In this document: piece by piece, positions 21,139 to 33,267 of the stretch
How the letters are laid out: each line of letters starts with the position of its first letter
Position numbering within the stretch: the first letter of the stretch is position 1
Assembly: GCA_963575745.1 (NCBI GenBank)
Contig: CAUYUJ010009857.1
Coordinates: 251,001 to 315,000, forward strand
Direction of reading: 5' to 3'
Length of the DNA: 64,000 nucleotides
Origin: Prorocentrum cordatum
Taxonomy: Eukaryota; Sar; Dinophyceae; Prorocentrales; Prorocentraceae
Made by a program: the position numbers and the translations under genes
The notes under the pieces: model-generated
What the model was told of the DNA's origin: nothing
The model's database searches: none
Seen by the model: the letters and a program-made list of their open reading frames with translations, nothing else

Positions 21139-21182
21139 ATAGTTGTTGTTGCTGTTGTTGTTGTTGTTGTTGTTGTTGTTCG
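21076..21182. repeat. (GTT)n array
   Basis: About 105 bases of TTG/GTT occur with few interruptions. Four such arrays occur in the window, and three share a flank. Confidence 0.95.
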
Positions 21183-21279
21183 GTAAGGCGTTGACACTGG
21201 CCCCGGCTTGTTGTTGAGATTTTTTTCTTCTCTCGTAACTCAAGTGCTTCTCCTTGGTAAGCAAAGCTCCAGCAACGGA

Positions 21280-21362
21280 GGGCTTGCCCCACGGGGCCGG
21301 AGAAGGGGTATGGCACTGGGGCGGCAGCACAAGGTGCCCCACGGGGCCGGAGAAGGGGTCGG
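21280..21362. repeat. Two copies of CCCCACGGGGCCGGAGAAGG
   Basis: The 20-mer occurs at about 21286 and 21335. Related ACGGGGCCGGAG sequences recur near 23787, 23948 and 24008, on the other side of the minisatellite. Confidence 0.75.
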
Positions 21363-21379
21363 CATTCCTGGCGCGTTTC

Positions 21380-23712
21380 CAGAGGCTTCCCTTCGATTTC
21401 CGCGAATCCCTTAGGACTCTCTTGGATTCCTGAGGACCCCTCCGGACTCTCTCTAGGATCTCCAAGGATTCTTTAGGACCCCGTAGGATTCCTCGGGATT
21501 CCTCAGGAGCCATTCCGCGGGACTCGGAGGATTTTTGTGGATCCTCCAGGATTCTTCAGCCTCCTTCGGAAGTCCCCAGGATTCCTCAGGATCCCCAGGC
21601 AATCTTAGGGATCCCAAGTGATTCTTCAGGATTCCCCCTATGGGGTTCTCAGGATTCCGTTGGGCTCTTCAGGATTCTTCAAGGTATCTTCGAATTCTTC
21701 AGGACCCCCAAGGATTCCTCAGGACACTTCGGGATTCCTCAGGATCCACCATGTCTCCTCAGGACGCCTACTGATTCTTTAGGAATCCCAAATTTTCCCC
21801 ACGATCCCCTCAGGGTGCCCCTCAGGATTTCTAAGGATTCCTTTGCATTCTTCAGGATTCCCAAGGATTCCTTTGGACCCACAAGGATTTCTCAGGATCC
21901 CCCAGGCTTCTTTTAGACTCATCAGGATTCCTTTGGATTCCTCCGGATTCCTCAGGGCCCTTCAGGATCCCTCAGGACTCTTCCCGAGTCCCTTGGATGC
22001 TTTTGGATCCCGCAGGAATCCTGGGGATCCCCAAGGATTGTTCTGGATCTCCCTATTAGGTTCTGAGGATTCCGTTGGGCTCCTCCAGATTCTTCAGGAT
22101 ATCTTCGAATTCTTCAGGATCCGTAAGGATTCCTCAGGACACCTCAGGACTTCTCAGGACTTCCCAGCATTTCTCAGGACTCCTCAGGACCCTCCACTCC
22201 AAATGAGTCCGATGGGTTTTTCTTCAGGAACCACAGCGATTCTTCAGGATCGCCCAAGATTCCTCAGGATGCGGAAGGCCCCCTTAGATTTCCCATGGAT
22301 TCCTCAGGATCCCATCAGGGTACGCCTCAGGATTCTTCTAGACTCCTCAGCATGCTCCAGGATTTTACAGGATTCATCAGGATCCCCAAGGCTTCTTCTA
22401 GATTCATCAGGACTCTTCAGGATGCGCCAGGATTCTTCAGGATCCCTCAGGATTCCTCAGGATTCCTCCCGAGGCCCCAGGGTTCTTCAGGATCCCGCAT
22501 GAACCCTTGGGACCCCGAAGGATTCTTCAGGATCTCCCTCGGGTTTCTCAGGATTCCGTTGAGCTCTTCAGGAATCCTCAGGACATACTAGGATTCCTCA
22601 GGATCCCCTATGCTTCTTCTGGGCTCATCAGGATTCCTCTGGAGTCGCCAGGATTCCTGAGGGCACCTCAAGACTCCGCAGGATTCCCGAGGACTTCTCA
22701 GGATTCCCCAGGACCTCCCCCCTCCAACAGAGTCCTTTGGATTCCGCTTCAGGACCCACAGTGATTCCTTGGTTCCTCACGATGCGTGAAGACCTCGAAA
22801 GAGCCCTAAGGATTCCTCAGGATCCCCTCAGGGTGCCCCTCAGGTTTCCTCAGGACCCCTACGCATTCTTCAGGATCCCCCAGGATTCCCCAGGACCCAC
22901 AACGATTCCTCAGGATTCCCTCGGTTTCCTCTGGGTTCTCATCAGGACTCAGGATTCGCTAGGATTCCTCTGGGCCCTTCAAGATTCCTCAGGATTCCTC
23001 CCAGGTCCACAGGATTCCTCAGGATCCCACAGGAACCCGTGGGACCCCCAAGGTTTCCTCAGGATTTCCCCAGGGTCTCAGGATCCCGAGGGGCTGCTCA
23101 GGATTCCTCAGGATATCTGAGAATTCTTCAGGGCCCCCAAGGACTCTTCACGACACGTCAGGATTCCTCAGGACCCCCAAGGACTCTTCAGGGTTCACCA
23201 GGACCCCCCCCCTCCAAAGAGTCCGATGGCTTCCTCCTCAGGATCCACACTGATGCCTCAGGATCCTCCTTAAAAGGTTCTCCAGGATGCTTGAAGGCTC
23301 TCTACGATCCGACAGGATTTCTCATGATCCCCTCAGAACACCCCTCAACCCTTCAGGATGTCTCATGACCCCTCAGCATTCTTCAGAATTGCACAGGAAT
23401 CGTCAGGACACACACGGACTCCTCAGGATCCCCTCGGCTTCCTCTGGACTCTTCAGGACTCCTCAGGATTCGTAACGATTCGTCAGGATCCATCAGGATT
23501 CCTCAGGATTCCTCCTGAGAACCCAGGAGTCCTCAGGACCTCCCAGAAATCCTGTGGATCCCCTAAGCATGATTCAGGATCTCGCCGGGGTTGCTCAGGA
23601 TCTTTCGGGCCTGCTCACGGTTCCTTGGGATATGCTAGAATTCTTCAGGACCCCCAAGGATTCATAAGGACACCCCAGGACTCCTCAGGGCTCCCGAGGA
23701 CTCCTCAGGATC
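21380..23712. repeat. GGATTCCTCA minisatellite, 2.3 kb, with higher-order repeats
   Basis: A degenerate unit of about 10-12 bases (consensus TCAGGATTCC/TCAGGATCCC) is repeated throughout. Larger markers recur: GGATTCCGTTGGGCTC at 21652 and 22067 (variant at 22551), and CTCCAAA(T)GAGTCC at 22197, 22722 and 23212. This gives a higher-order period of about 415-525 bases. It yields Arg-Ile-Pro-Gln-Asp-Ser-type peptides in several frames, which I do not take as coding. Confidence 0.9.
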
Positions 23713-23716
23713 CCCG

Positions 23717-23757
23717 TCGTCGTCGTCGTCGTCGTCGCCGCCGTCGTCGTCGTCGTG
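23717..23757. repeat. (CGT)n array
   Basis: About 40 bases of CGT occur with a CGC interruption, ending the minisatellite. Confidence 0.9.
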
Positions 23758-24026
23758 AGGTTCCTTGAGGGTGTCTTAGTTGTACATGGGGCCGGAAAAG
23801 GGGGTAGTGCACGGGGAGCGTTTTCTGTGGAGGGAACAGCACAGATGACGGGGCATACGTTTGCCCACCGCGGCGCGAAACCGCCGCAGATGGCCTTTCG
23901 CAAGGCCGGAGAATTCGTCGCCACACAGCGTTTCAGGCCAATAGACCCACGGGGCCGGAGTGTGCGCCCGTCCACCGGCGGAGTGACACCGGAGGCTCCG
24001 GCCCTGACCGGGGCCGGAGTGCATGT
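23758..24026. other. Spacer with repeated GGGGCCGGA motif
   Basis: Three GGGGCCGGA-containing blocks are present and no gene is seen. Confidence 0.4.
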
Positions 24027-24055
24027 CTTTCCGTTGTTGTTGTTGTGGTTGTTGT

Positions 24056-24090
<35 letters not shown>

Positions 24091-24181
24091 TTGTTGTTGT
24101 TGTTGCCGCTGCTGTTGCTGCTGCTGCTGTTGTTGTTGTTGTTGCTGTTGTTGTTGTTGTTGTTGTTGCTGTTGTTGTTGC

Positions 24182-24224
<43 letters not shown>

Positions 24225-24225
24225 C

Positions 24226-24281
<56 letters not shown>

Positions 24282-24286
24282 GAGTA
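24027..24286. repeat. (GTT)n array, 260 bp
   Basis: GTT triplets with GCT interruptions concentrated in the first half make poly-Gln (minus) and poly-Cys/Leu/Val (plus) frames. It is followed by TTGAGTACTCATTTATAG and, 65 bases on, AGCTACATTTTC, a flank shared with the array at 36499. Confidence 0.95.
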
Positions 24287-25086
24287 CTCATTTATAGAGA
24301 AGAAATACTGCTGATCTCCGGAAACGGTTCCGCGCGCTCCCGCGTCGACGCCAGCTACATTTTCTCTGCAAGCGAGGCTCCCGCTCGAGCTTTGGCTTGA
24401 GTGTAAATGTGGGTTCCTGGAGGCCCAGCTACGACGACAACGGCTCCTGCTCGATACTTCCTCACAATTTGCCCTGGGACACCCTGGCCAAAGGCTATTG
24501 GTCTCTTCACCAGCCAAGTGGGACCCTTCACCGGCCAGATGGAACCCTTCACCGGCTGATCCGTTCACCGGCTGATTGGGTGTTTCACCGGCTACGTCTT
24601 TCAATTGAAAATTGATTGTAGTGTTCGCGTGTACGCCACGAAGAACGAGTGTGGAGTGCTAAGGGTTGCCACAACCGCTTCTGCAATTAAATGTTTTTGT
24701 TGTTTTTTGGAGGCCAGTGAAGAGACCAATTCTGGTCGTGTACCAACGTGGCATGCATGGTGGGAGGAGGAGGAAGAGGATGCGTAGGAGCAGGAAAGGG
24801 TAGGAAGAATAGGGGGGGGAGGTCGGTGGAATTCTCCCCAAGGTGAGTAGCATGCCAAAGGGTACCTCATGTAAGCATGCGATACATGTACATAACCATA
24901 TTTCAACAGGCACACTGGATGGGTAAACTTTGGCACCTGGCTGTTACGCCTTCGCTGTGATGGCGTAGGATGTTGTTCCATGCCGCGCAGTTGCCTGCGG
25001 CAATTCCCGCCGTCGCGCTATTTCAACACCCGATCATTCGCATAACAAGATGATCAGGAGCAGGAGAAGCTTCGAGGCGGGCGAAG
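24287..25086. other. Spacer with TTCACCGG repeats and dispersed CGATACTTCCTCAC block
   Basis: GCTCGATACTTCCTCAC (24449) is a copy of the block repeated at 28140-28590 and 38690-38950. At 24512-24590 there are repeated CCCTTCACCGGC units that recur inverted at 26316-26372. From 24600 to 25086 the sequence is less GC-rich and no gene is seen. Confidence 0.5.
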
Positions 25087-26028
<942 letters not shown>

Positions 26029-26104
26029 GAGCCTCCTTGGGTCTTCACGCTTTCCCAGAGGTTGGGGCGCTTCTCGAATTTCCATGGGGCTCCAGAGTCT
26101 TCCC

Positions 26105-26215
26105 ATGGATCGCTAGGTTTCGCTAGTCATCCAAAGGTTTCGGTCGGATTCGCTAGTAATCCGAAGATTTCGGTAGGATTCGCTAGTAATCCACAGGATC
26201 CGGTAGGACTCCTTG
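26105..26215. repeat. 31-bp tandem repeat, three copies
   Basis: Units begin GGATTCGCTAGTAATCC and contain GATTTCGGTA. Copies start near 26118, 26145 and 26176. Confidence 0.8.
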
Positions 26216-26315
26216 CCGGCGTGCACAGAGTTCTGCGTCCAACAAGCATGTGCGTACCGGCGAGGCGAGGTCAGACGGTGAAGCCGGGCGGCCGACCAGC
26301 TGGTCAGCCGGTCAG

Positions 26316-26372
26316 CCGGTGAAGGGTCCCATTTGGCCGGTGAAGGGTCCCATCCGGCCGGTGAAGACATTT
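26316..26372. repeat. GCCGGTGAAGGGTCCC repeat, inverted copy of 24512 region
   Basis: GCCGGTGAAGGGTCCCAT is repeated, the reverse complement of the 24512-24575 units. The two sets flank the (GAT)n array in opposite orientations. Confidence 0.7.
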
Positions 26373-26421
26373 TTCCCGACCCTCCTTGGTTGGGTATTCG
26401 TTTTGAATAGAGCAGTGTGGT
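26371..26421 (+). repeat. Array head motif, copy 1
   Basis: TTTTTCCCGACC...TTGGGTATTCGTTTTGAA aligns with copies at 32316 and 37733. Each copy is followed by a CT-rich stretch and then a tandem array. Confidence 0.6.
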
Positions 26422-26477
26422 CTCCACTCCCTTCTTCTCGTCCCGCCTCCCTCTTGCCTCCTCCTGTCTTGCCTGCG

Positions 26478-27908
26478 AGGGGCTGCGATCTGTGAAACTG
26501 TCGCCACTTTCGAGGCCTGCAAGGGGGCCCAGCACAGTGACGCCACGGGCGGATTCAAATTAGACCTCGCCATCCCTGGGGGGCTGCGATCTGTGAAACT
26601 GTCGCCACTTTCGAGGCCTGCTGGGGGCCCAGCACAGTGACGCCACGCGCGGACTCAAATTAGACCTCGCCATCCCTGGGGGGCTGCGATCTGTGAAACT
26701 GTCGCCACTTTCGAGGCCTGCTGGGGGGCCCAGCACAGTGACGCCACGGGCGGATCAAATTGACCTCGCCATCCCTGGGGGGCTGCGATCTGTGAAACTG
26801 TCGCCACTTTCGAGGCCTGCTGGGGGGCCCAGCACAGTGACGCCACGGCGGATTCAAATTAGACCTCGCCATCCCTGGGGGGCTGCGATCTGTGAAACTG
26901 TCGCCACTTTCGAAGCACAGTTGACCTCGCCATCCCTGGGGGGCTGCGATCTGTGAAACTGTCGCCACTTTCGAGGCCTGCTGGGGGGCCCAGCACAGTG
27001 ACGCCACGGGCGGATTCAAATTAGACCTCGCCATCCCTGGGGGGCTGCGATCTGTGAAACTGTCGCCACTTTCGAGGCCTGCTGGGGGGCCCAGCACAGT
27101 GACGCCACGGCGGATTCAAATTAGACCTCGCCATCCCTGGGGGGCTGCGATCTGTGAAACTGTCGCCACTTTCGAGGCCTGCTGGGGGGCCCAGCACAGT
27201 GACGCCACACGCGGATTCAAATTAGACCTCGCCATCCCTGGGGGGCTGCGATCTGTGAAACTGTCGCCACTTTCGAGGCCTGCTGGGGGGCCCAGCACAG
27301 TGACCCACCGCGGATTCAAATTAGACCTCGCCATCCCTGGGGGGCTGCGATCTGTGAAACTGTCGCCACTTTCGAGGCCTGCTGGGGGGCCCAGCACAGT
27401 GACGCCACGGCGGATTCAAATTAGACCTCGCCATCCCTGGGGGGCTGCGATCTGTGAAACTGTCGCCACTTTCGAGGCCTGCTGGGGGGCCCAGCACAGT
27501 GACGCCACGGGCGGACCCAAATTAGACCTCGCCATCCCTGGGGGGCTGCGATCTGTGAAACTGTCGCCACTTTCGAGGCCTGCTGGGGGGCCCAGCACAG
27601 TGACGCCACGGGCGGACCCAAATTAGACCTCGCCATCCCTGGGGGGCTGCGATCTGTGAAACTGTCGCCACTTTCGAGGCCTGCTGGGGGGCCCAGCACA
27701 GTGACGCCACGGGCGGATTCAAATTAGACCTCGCCATCCCTGGGGGGCTGCGATCTGTGAAACTGTCGCCACTTTCGAGGCCTGCTGGGGGGCCCAGCAC
27801 AGTGACGCCACGCGCGGATTCAAATTAGACCTCGCCATCCCTGGGGGGCTGCGATCTGTGAAACTGTCGCCACTTTCGAGGCCTGCTGGGGGGCCCAGCA
27901 CAGTGACG
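26478..27908. repeat. 101-bp satellite, 15 copies
   Basis: A unit of about 100-101 bases starts at GGGCTGCGATCTGTGAAACT and includes CACTTTCGAGGCCTGC and CAAATTAGACCTCGCC. It is repeated 15 times with near identity. Variation is mainly in the GGGCGGATTC segment, and one unit (26881-26940) has a deletion of about 40 bases. Homogeneity indicates recent expansion or gene conversion. The unit length is not a multiple of three, so each copy shifts the frame. The minus-strand peptide repeats therefore do not form one protein. Confidence 0.97.
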
Positions 27909-28139
27909 CGCTACGCGGATCCACAATAGACCTCCGTATTCTTGGGCCGGAGGGGCTGCGGGTCAGGAGGAGGCGGCGTAGTGCTCAGGAATTGTATTTC
28001 ATCAGCTTTATCAAGCCCTTGTCCTGTAGCCAGTGTCCTGCGAGTCTCCCGAATTCCGTCTGCAGACATATGTAACCCTCGCTCCGTCATCGCCCCCTTA
28101 TAAAGTATCCTAAACTATTTGCACCCCGCGTTTGCGCAG
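27909..28139. other. Spacer, nothing recognised
   Basis: Mixed sequence with no repeat or coding signal stronger than background. Confidence 0.3.
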
Positions 28140-28595
28140 GGGTTGGGTACGTCGCCAGGGTAATTCTCCTGGCCGAAGTGGCCCCCGAACTCAGGAACGG
28201 CGCTCTCGCTCGAGACTTCCTCGCAATTCAATCAAGTTGGCGGAGGCTCAGCCACGACGACAGTGGCTCCTCCTCGATACTTCCTCACGATTTATTCCGA
28301 GGACCTTGGCCAGGAACGCCCCCGAACCCAGGAACGGCGCTCTCGCTCGAGACTTTTTCGCGATTCAGCCAAACTGGTGGAGGCCCAACTACGACGACAA
28401 GGGCTCTCGTTCGATACTCCTTCAAGATATATTCGCAAAGGCCCTTGCCAGAGAGGCTCCCGAACTCAAGAGTGGCGCTCTCGCTCGAGATTTTCTCGTC
28501 ATTCAGGCAAGTTGGTGGAGGCCCAGGCACGGCGACAAGGTTCCCGTTCGATATTCTCCATATGTATTCCAAGAACCCCTGGCCAGAGACCCCTC
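28140..28595. repeat. About 140-bp tandem repeat, three copies
   Basis: Each unit has CCCGAACTCAGGAACGGCGC, then TCTCGCTCGAGACTT, then CACGACGACA and a TCGATACT block. Copies start near 28176, 28321 and 28458. Relatives occur at 24425-24475 and 38690-38950. Confidence 0.8.
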
Positions 28596-28599
28596 TTTA

Positions 28600-29216
28600 G
28601 CGGCCCAATAGGGAGCTCCACAGAAGGCCCCAGAGCCACCGCCCGCATGCGTCACCCCACATGGAGCTCCACCGAAGGCCCCAGACCCACCGCCCGCATG
28701 CGTCACGCACACCCATGTCGGCACACCCCTCACACGTTTCGTGGTCCCATAGGGAGCTCCACCGAAGGCCCCAGTGCCACCGCCCGCATGCGTCACGCAC
28801 GCCACGCCCGTTTCGGCACATCGCTCACACGTTTCGTGGCCCCATAGGGAGCTCCACCGAAGGCCCCAGTGCCACCGCTCACTTGCGTCACCCACGCCCA
28901 TTCTGGCACACTCCTCGTACGTTTCGTGGCCCCACAGGGAGCTCCACCGAAGGCGCCAGTGGGTGCGTTCGCATGCGCCGCCCACCGCACCCATTTCGGC
29001 ACACCCATCACACGTTTCGCGGCACCATAGGGAGCTCCACCGACGGCCCCAACTGCTGCGTTCGCATGCGCCCGCAGCACCTATTTCGGCGCACCTCTCA
29101 CGCGTTTTGTGGCCCCATGGGAATTCCACCGACGGCCCCAGTGGCTGCTGTCGCATGCGGCCACCTGGCAAATTTTGGCACACCCCTCACACGTTTCGTG
29201 GCCCTCTATGGAGCTC
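28600..29216. repeat. About 90-bp tandem array, GGAGCTCCACCGAAGG core
   Basis: Seven or so units carry GGGAGCTCCACCGAAGGCCC, CGCATGCGTCAC and CACACGTTTCGTGGCCCC. The core is shared with three other arrays. Peptide-like frames are repeat artefacts. Confidence 0.85.
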
Positions 29217-29238
29217 CTCCGAATGTGGTGCATACAAC

Positions 29239-29290
29239 GGCGGTTTTAACAACTGCATGTGGTTTGGTCCTTTGCCAGGATGATTTTAGG
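29239..29290 (+). repeat. Array tail motif, copy 1
   Basis: AACTGCATGTGGTTTGGTCC followed by TTTGCCAGGATGATTTT directly follows the array. It aligns with 34746-34795 and 38564-38588. Confidence 0.65.
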
Positions 29291-32200
29291 CCCCTGGGAG
29301 CCTCTCTCGAGGTCCTCAGGGGCTTCCAGAGAGCTCCGAAGGCCTCCTTAAGGATTGGACCAGGGGAGAAGCCTAGGGCCTATGGTCCCCGTCGCCAGTT
29401 GATCGCTGATCGGGGCATGGAGAGTCTCGCTGTCGCAGGCCTTTCGCCGATCTTTCGGCGACGTATCTTCGATCCCAGGCCAGTGCTTTTCCTCCTGCTC
29501 CCCCCTTCGCCCCCCCCTCAAACCCAGGCTTCTGGTGGCTTGATAAAATCGAGATGGCCCCAGTCCTGGCTGCGCCGGGGGCTCCGGACGCGAGTGCCAG
29601 TCCGTTCCTGGAGCTCCAGAGGCCGCGGCGAGGAGGAGGAGGGAGGGATGGACGGGGAACGGGAGGGACTGGACGGACAGATGCGTGAATGGCGGGACGG
29701 AAGAGTTGAGGGATGGACGGAGGGAACAGGGGGAGGAAGGGGAGATGGAGATGGAGAGGGCGGAGCTGGGAGGGGGACAGCAGGGCAAGAGGGGAAACGT
29801 GGAAATGATGGGATGATGGGGGGAGACAAGGGGCGGCCAAGGGGAACCTTTCCCTCCGATGTCGCATCTATTTGTGGATCTTGACCCCTTCTCCCGGAAG
29901 AGTTTTTCATCAGGAGTTGTTTCTTTTGGTGGTTCTGGGGAGATGGCCTCCAGAGGAATTGGCCTCCAGAGGTCGAAAACGTGGGATGTTCTTTTTGTTT
30001 GCGACGTGCGCATCCGAGTGGAGGCTGGGGACAATTCGGCGGCGCGCAGAAGGGGGTACCGCGAGAAGGGGGGTCCCCGAAGCAGGCAGGGGGCTTCTCC
30101 GAGCCCCTCACGCCTTGGAGAAGTTCCCTGGACGGCTTCAGAGCCCTTCTAAGAAGCCCCCCCTGTCTTTCCAGAACGCCGCCCCCGTCGTCCCTTCCCC
30201 CTTCCCATGTTGTTAGACGTCCGTTTGGGGACCTTCTTGGGGCCCAGCAGACGGATCTGTTCGAGTCTACTTCGATTCCAGTTCGACTGTATGAAGCTCG
30301 CAAGTTCGAGTCAAGCTCGACTCAACGGCTGCAGCATTGACGCATGATTGGGGCGAGTGGCTCCACGAATATCCCCCGAAGGTCCCCTGCGGGCCGCCGG
30401 ACATCGCTCTCCCGCCGCCTCCCCCCCTGGCGCGCAGGCTACTTGGCGTGACGGCCTCCCTGCGGCCCACGCCCAGCACAGGTGCACGGCCGCCGCACGC
30501 CTCCCGAGCGCGCGCCGCGCCTCCCCGTGCGCCGCCGCGGCGGTCTGGAGGCCCCGCGGCTTCTGGGGGTGCTCCATGGGGCCTGGCCCCCTGCCCCGGC
30601 GTGTGGATCCCCGGGGTGCTCCCTCGCCGACGGAGGTGGCTCGAGCCTGCCGGCGCACCTTCCGGGAAGGTGCCACCGCAGACCCCTTCCGGGCCGGGCG
30701 GGCTCGAGCGTGCCGCGCCGGGGCCGACTGCTGCGCGGCGCTCGGGTGCTGAGGGGAGAAGGGAGCCATTTGACGAGTCGGAGAGACGCCGGCAGGAGGA
30801 GGTGGCATCATGACCCGGACATGCGATGCCTCGTTTTCTCCAACGCGGGGTACTAGGGAGTGCCGACCCTTTCCCCAGGAGCAGTTTTTCATCCCGAGTT
30901 GTCCGATGGCCGCGCATTCTCCATGAGGTGGGGACCTGCGGCTCTCAGCCCCGTCTCTCGCACGGGCCTCGCGCCAACGCGGGGGCCGTCTTTTCTCCTG
31001 CCCCTGGGGGCCCCTGGGACGGGCCTCTGGAGGCCACGGCCCAGAGAGGCCGGCCGCCCTGGAGACCGCCAGCCGCGCCTTCGGGACGATCCCAAGACCT
31101 CCAACAGCAGGCTTTTCCCAGTTTCCAGCCTCCCCTAAGATCCTGGCGTTGCATTTTTTCACAGCGTTTTTTTTTTTTTTTTTTCTTATTTCGGGACCCG
31201 CGTGGCCCTCACAGATCGATCCAGCTCCAACGCTCGATAAATGGCGCAGAAAGATGGGGTCTGGGTCTCCGGTCGAGTTAGTGTTCGCGATGGTGCCATT
31301 TTTTTGCATCGTCAGATCTCAGGGTCGAGGGGCCCTCCCTGGGCCCTGGGACCCTCACAACACGGCCCTGGATTAAAGAAGGGCCTCAGAGAAAGGGTCT
31401 CGGGACGGACCGCGCATTGAGAAAATCAAGATATCGGATGTCTGGGACCCTCGGCGTCCTCTGAGATCCAACATTGCGAGCAAGTTGCACCCTCTGGCAA
31501 AAAGTCGCGACTGGAGCCCCAGACCCTAGACCCCATCTTTCGGCGGCTCTTTTCGAGCCGGGTCGAGCTGCGATGGTGCTGGGGCCCGAGAGGGCGAGGG
31601 ATCGAGGATGTCCCTGGGCCGATTCCTTCGGCGCGGCTAGAGCCCAGATCTTTTTTAGTGCGCCCGGAGGCCATTGGAGGCCGCAGGGGTCCCAGGAGCG
31701 CGCGGAGCCAGCTTGGAGAGGTCGGGGGCGGCCAAGAGGGTGTGGTGACTGCGGGAGGGTTGGAGATCATGGCTGGGGCCATGCCATCTCCCCGGATTTC
31801 TTCTTCTTCTTCTTCTTCTTCTTCTTCTTTCAATGCGTTCTTGGGCCCCCTTGGGCCCCCGTCGCCCGCGCACGTGCCACGGGCCATGCTTTGCGACCCC
31901 CCCTCTCGAGAGAGGGCGGGGGCGCGGCTGGAACGCCTGGGCGGCCCGACGACGATGCCGACGCCGGCAGCGATGGCGACGAGGAGCAGCAGCAGCAGCA
32001 GGCGCTGCCAGTGGTCAGTCGCGAGCACGTCCCGCCTACCCTGGGGGCTCTCCTCTTCGACGACGGCGCCGGCGGCGCAGACGGCGAATGCGACGACGAT
32101 TACGACGATGACGATGATGACCTCCAGGCCTGTTCGTGGGTGTGTTCGGAGCAGAATTTCGAGTTGGATTTTGCCGTGGCCGCGAGGGCGCCACCGGAGG

Positions 32201-32315
32201 CCTAAGAAAGACCAGATTCTTTCGAGGGCCTCGATCCTCAATCCTCGAGGGGCATCGATAAGAATCCGAGTAAGTTTGCCGCCTATGCTCCTTCCAGGCT
32301 TTCTCCTGGCTATTG
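29291..32315. other. 3-kb spacer, no confident gene
   Basis: Contents: a purine-rich tract of GGAGGGA/GGACGG type (29640-29840); a 40-base block with AGAGTTTTTCATCAGGAG (29896) that recurs as AGCAGTTTTTCATCCCGAG (30879); a T17 run (31171-31187); and a CTT array (31799-31829). A frame from about 31890 to 32205 encodes an acidic stretch (DDDADAGSDGDEEQ, then DDDYDDDDDDLQ). It might be an exon, but I see no family or splice context. Confidence 0.4.
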
Positions 32316-32385
32316 TTTTTTCCCAACCATCCTGTGGTGTTGGGTCCTCGTTTTGAAGAGACAGCGCCCCGCGTTCCTTCCTCCT
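32316..32385 (+). repeat. Array head motif, copy 2
   Basis: TTTTTTCCCAACCATCCTGT, then GTTGGGTCCTCGTTTTGAAG and AGACAGCGCCCCGCGT. It is nearly identical to 37733-37790 and precedes a CAT array and the 88-bp array. Confidence 0.75.
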
Positions 32386-32410
32386 CCCGTTGCCCCTTCC
32401 CTCCTCCTCG

Positions 32411-32418
32411 CATCATCG

Positions 32419-32506
<88 letters not shown>

Positions 32507-32512
32507 TATCAT
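32411..32512. repeat. (CAT)n array
   Basis: About 100 bases of nearly perfect CAT/ATC triplets. Confidence 0.97.
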
Positions 32513-32514
32513 CA

Positions 32515-32990
32515 AGGCCGGAGCGATTGTCGACGTCGAGGCGCACGTCCCGGAGCTCTACAGGACGGACTCCCACGGCGGCGTGATGGAGGCGATCTTG
32601 GGCGTATGCTGGAGGTGGCCGGCCAGTGTGACGTGGACGTGGCTTGACGTCACGGTGCACTCCTACCCGGACGGTGGTGCTCGAGCTGCAGCCGCGGATG
32701 TGCATTTGGCGACGCGCGCCGCAGAGCGTTCCAAGCGCCAGCGGTACGGCGATCGTGTCGCCGCCTTCGCAGTCGGCGTCGGCGGCCGGCTGGGAGAGGA
32801 TGCCCTGGCCATCCTGCGCCAGATCGACGTGGACGCGGCGGCCAACCACGCGTGGGTGGCACGAGGCCTCCCGGCGCCGCCCCCGAGCCGGGCGCTGCTA
32901 GCTGCCACCAGCGCTGCCGCGGTGGCCGCGGAGGCTGCGGCCATCCTCGGCGCCATTGCGCCGCTGCCGCCGCCGCCAGAGGAGGGCTGA
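32515..32990 (+). pseudogene. LINE C-terminal domain fragment
   Basis: Frame 3 reads TWLDVTVHSYPDGGARAA, then ATRAAERSKRQRYGDRV, AAFAVGVGGRLGEDAL and an Ala-rich tail to a TGA at 32988. I recognise the pattern LDVTVxxP...AAxxxExxKxxRYGxxVxxFAxExxGRLG as the C-terminal domain that follows the reverse transcriptase in many dinoflagellate LINE proteins. The RT itself is absent; a CAT microsatellite precedes the fragment. It is therefore a 5'-truncated LINE relic, or possibly an exon that retains such a domain. Confidence 0.5.
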
Positions 32991-33061
32991 GGTGGCCAGC
33001 CGGCGGGGCCTTCAAAGTTGGAGGGGTTGAATCGTATGTGACCGTGAAGTGGAGATTCGTC

Positions 33062-33119
33062 ATCCTCATCATCGTCACCATCATCATCATCATAATCATC
33101 ATCATCATCATCATCATCG

Positions 33120-33205
<86 letters not shown>

Positions 33206-33262
33206 TCATCATCATCATCATCACCATAATCATCGTCATCATCATTCTCGTCATCATCATCA
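33062..33262. repeat. (CAT)n array, second
   Basis: About 200 bases of CAT triplets lie immediately before the 88-bp array. Confidence 0.95.
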
Positions 33263-33267
33263 CCCTC

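Noticed and set aside
21843-23768. Frames encoding Arg-Ile-Pro-Gln-Asp-Ser-Ser-Gly repeats
   Set aside because: The minisatellite unit is not a multiple of three overall. The peptide reappears in all three plus frames, so it reflects the DNA repeat and not a protein.
26304-27901. Minus-strand repeated peptides with SPPGMARSNLNPP
   Set aside because: The 101-bp unit shifts frame every copy, so each frame is broken into short pieces.
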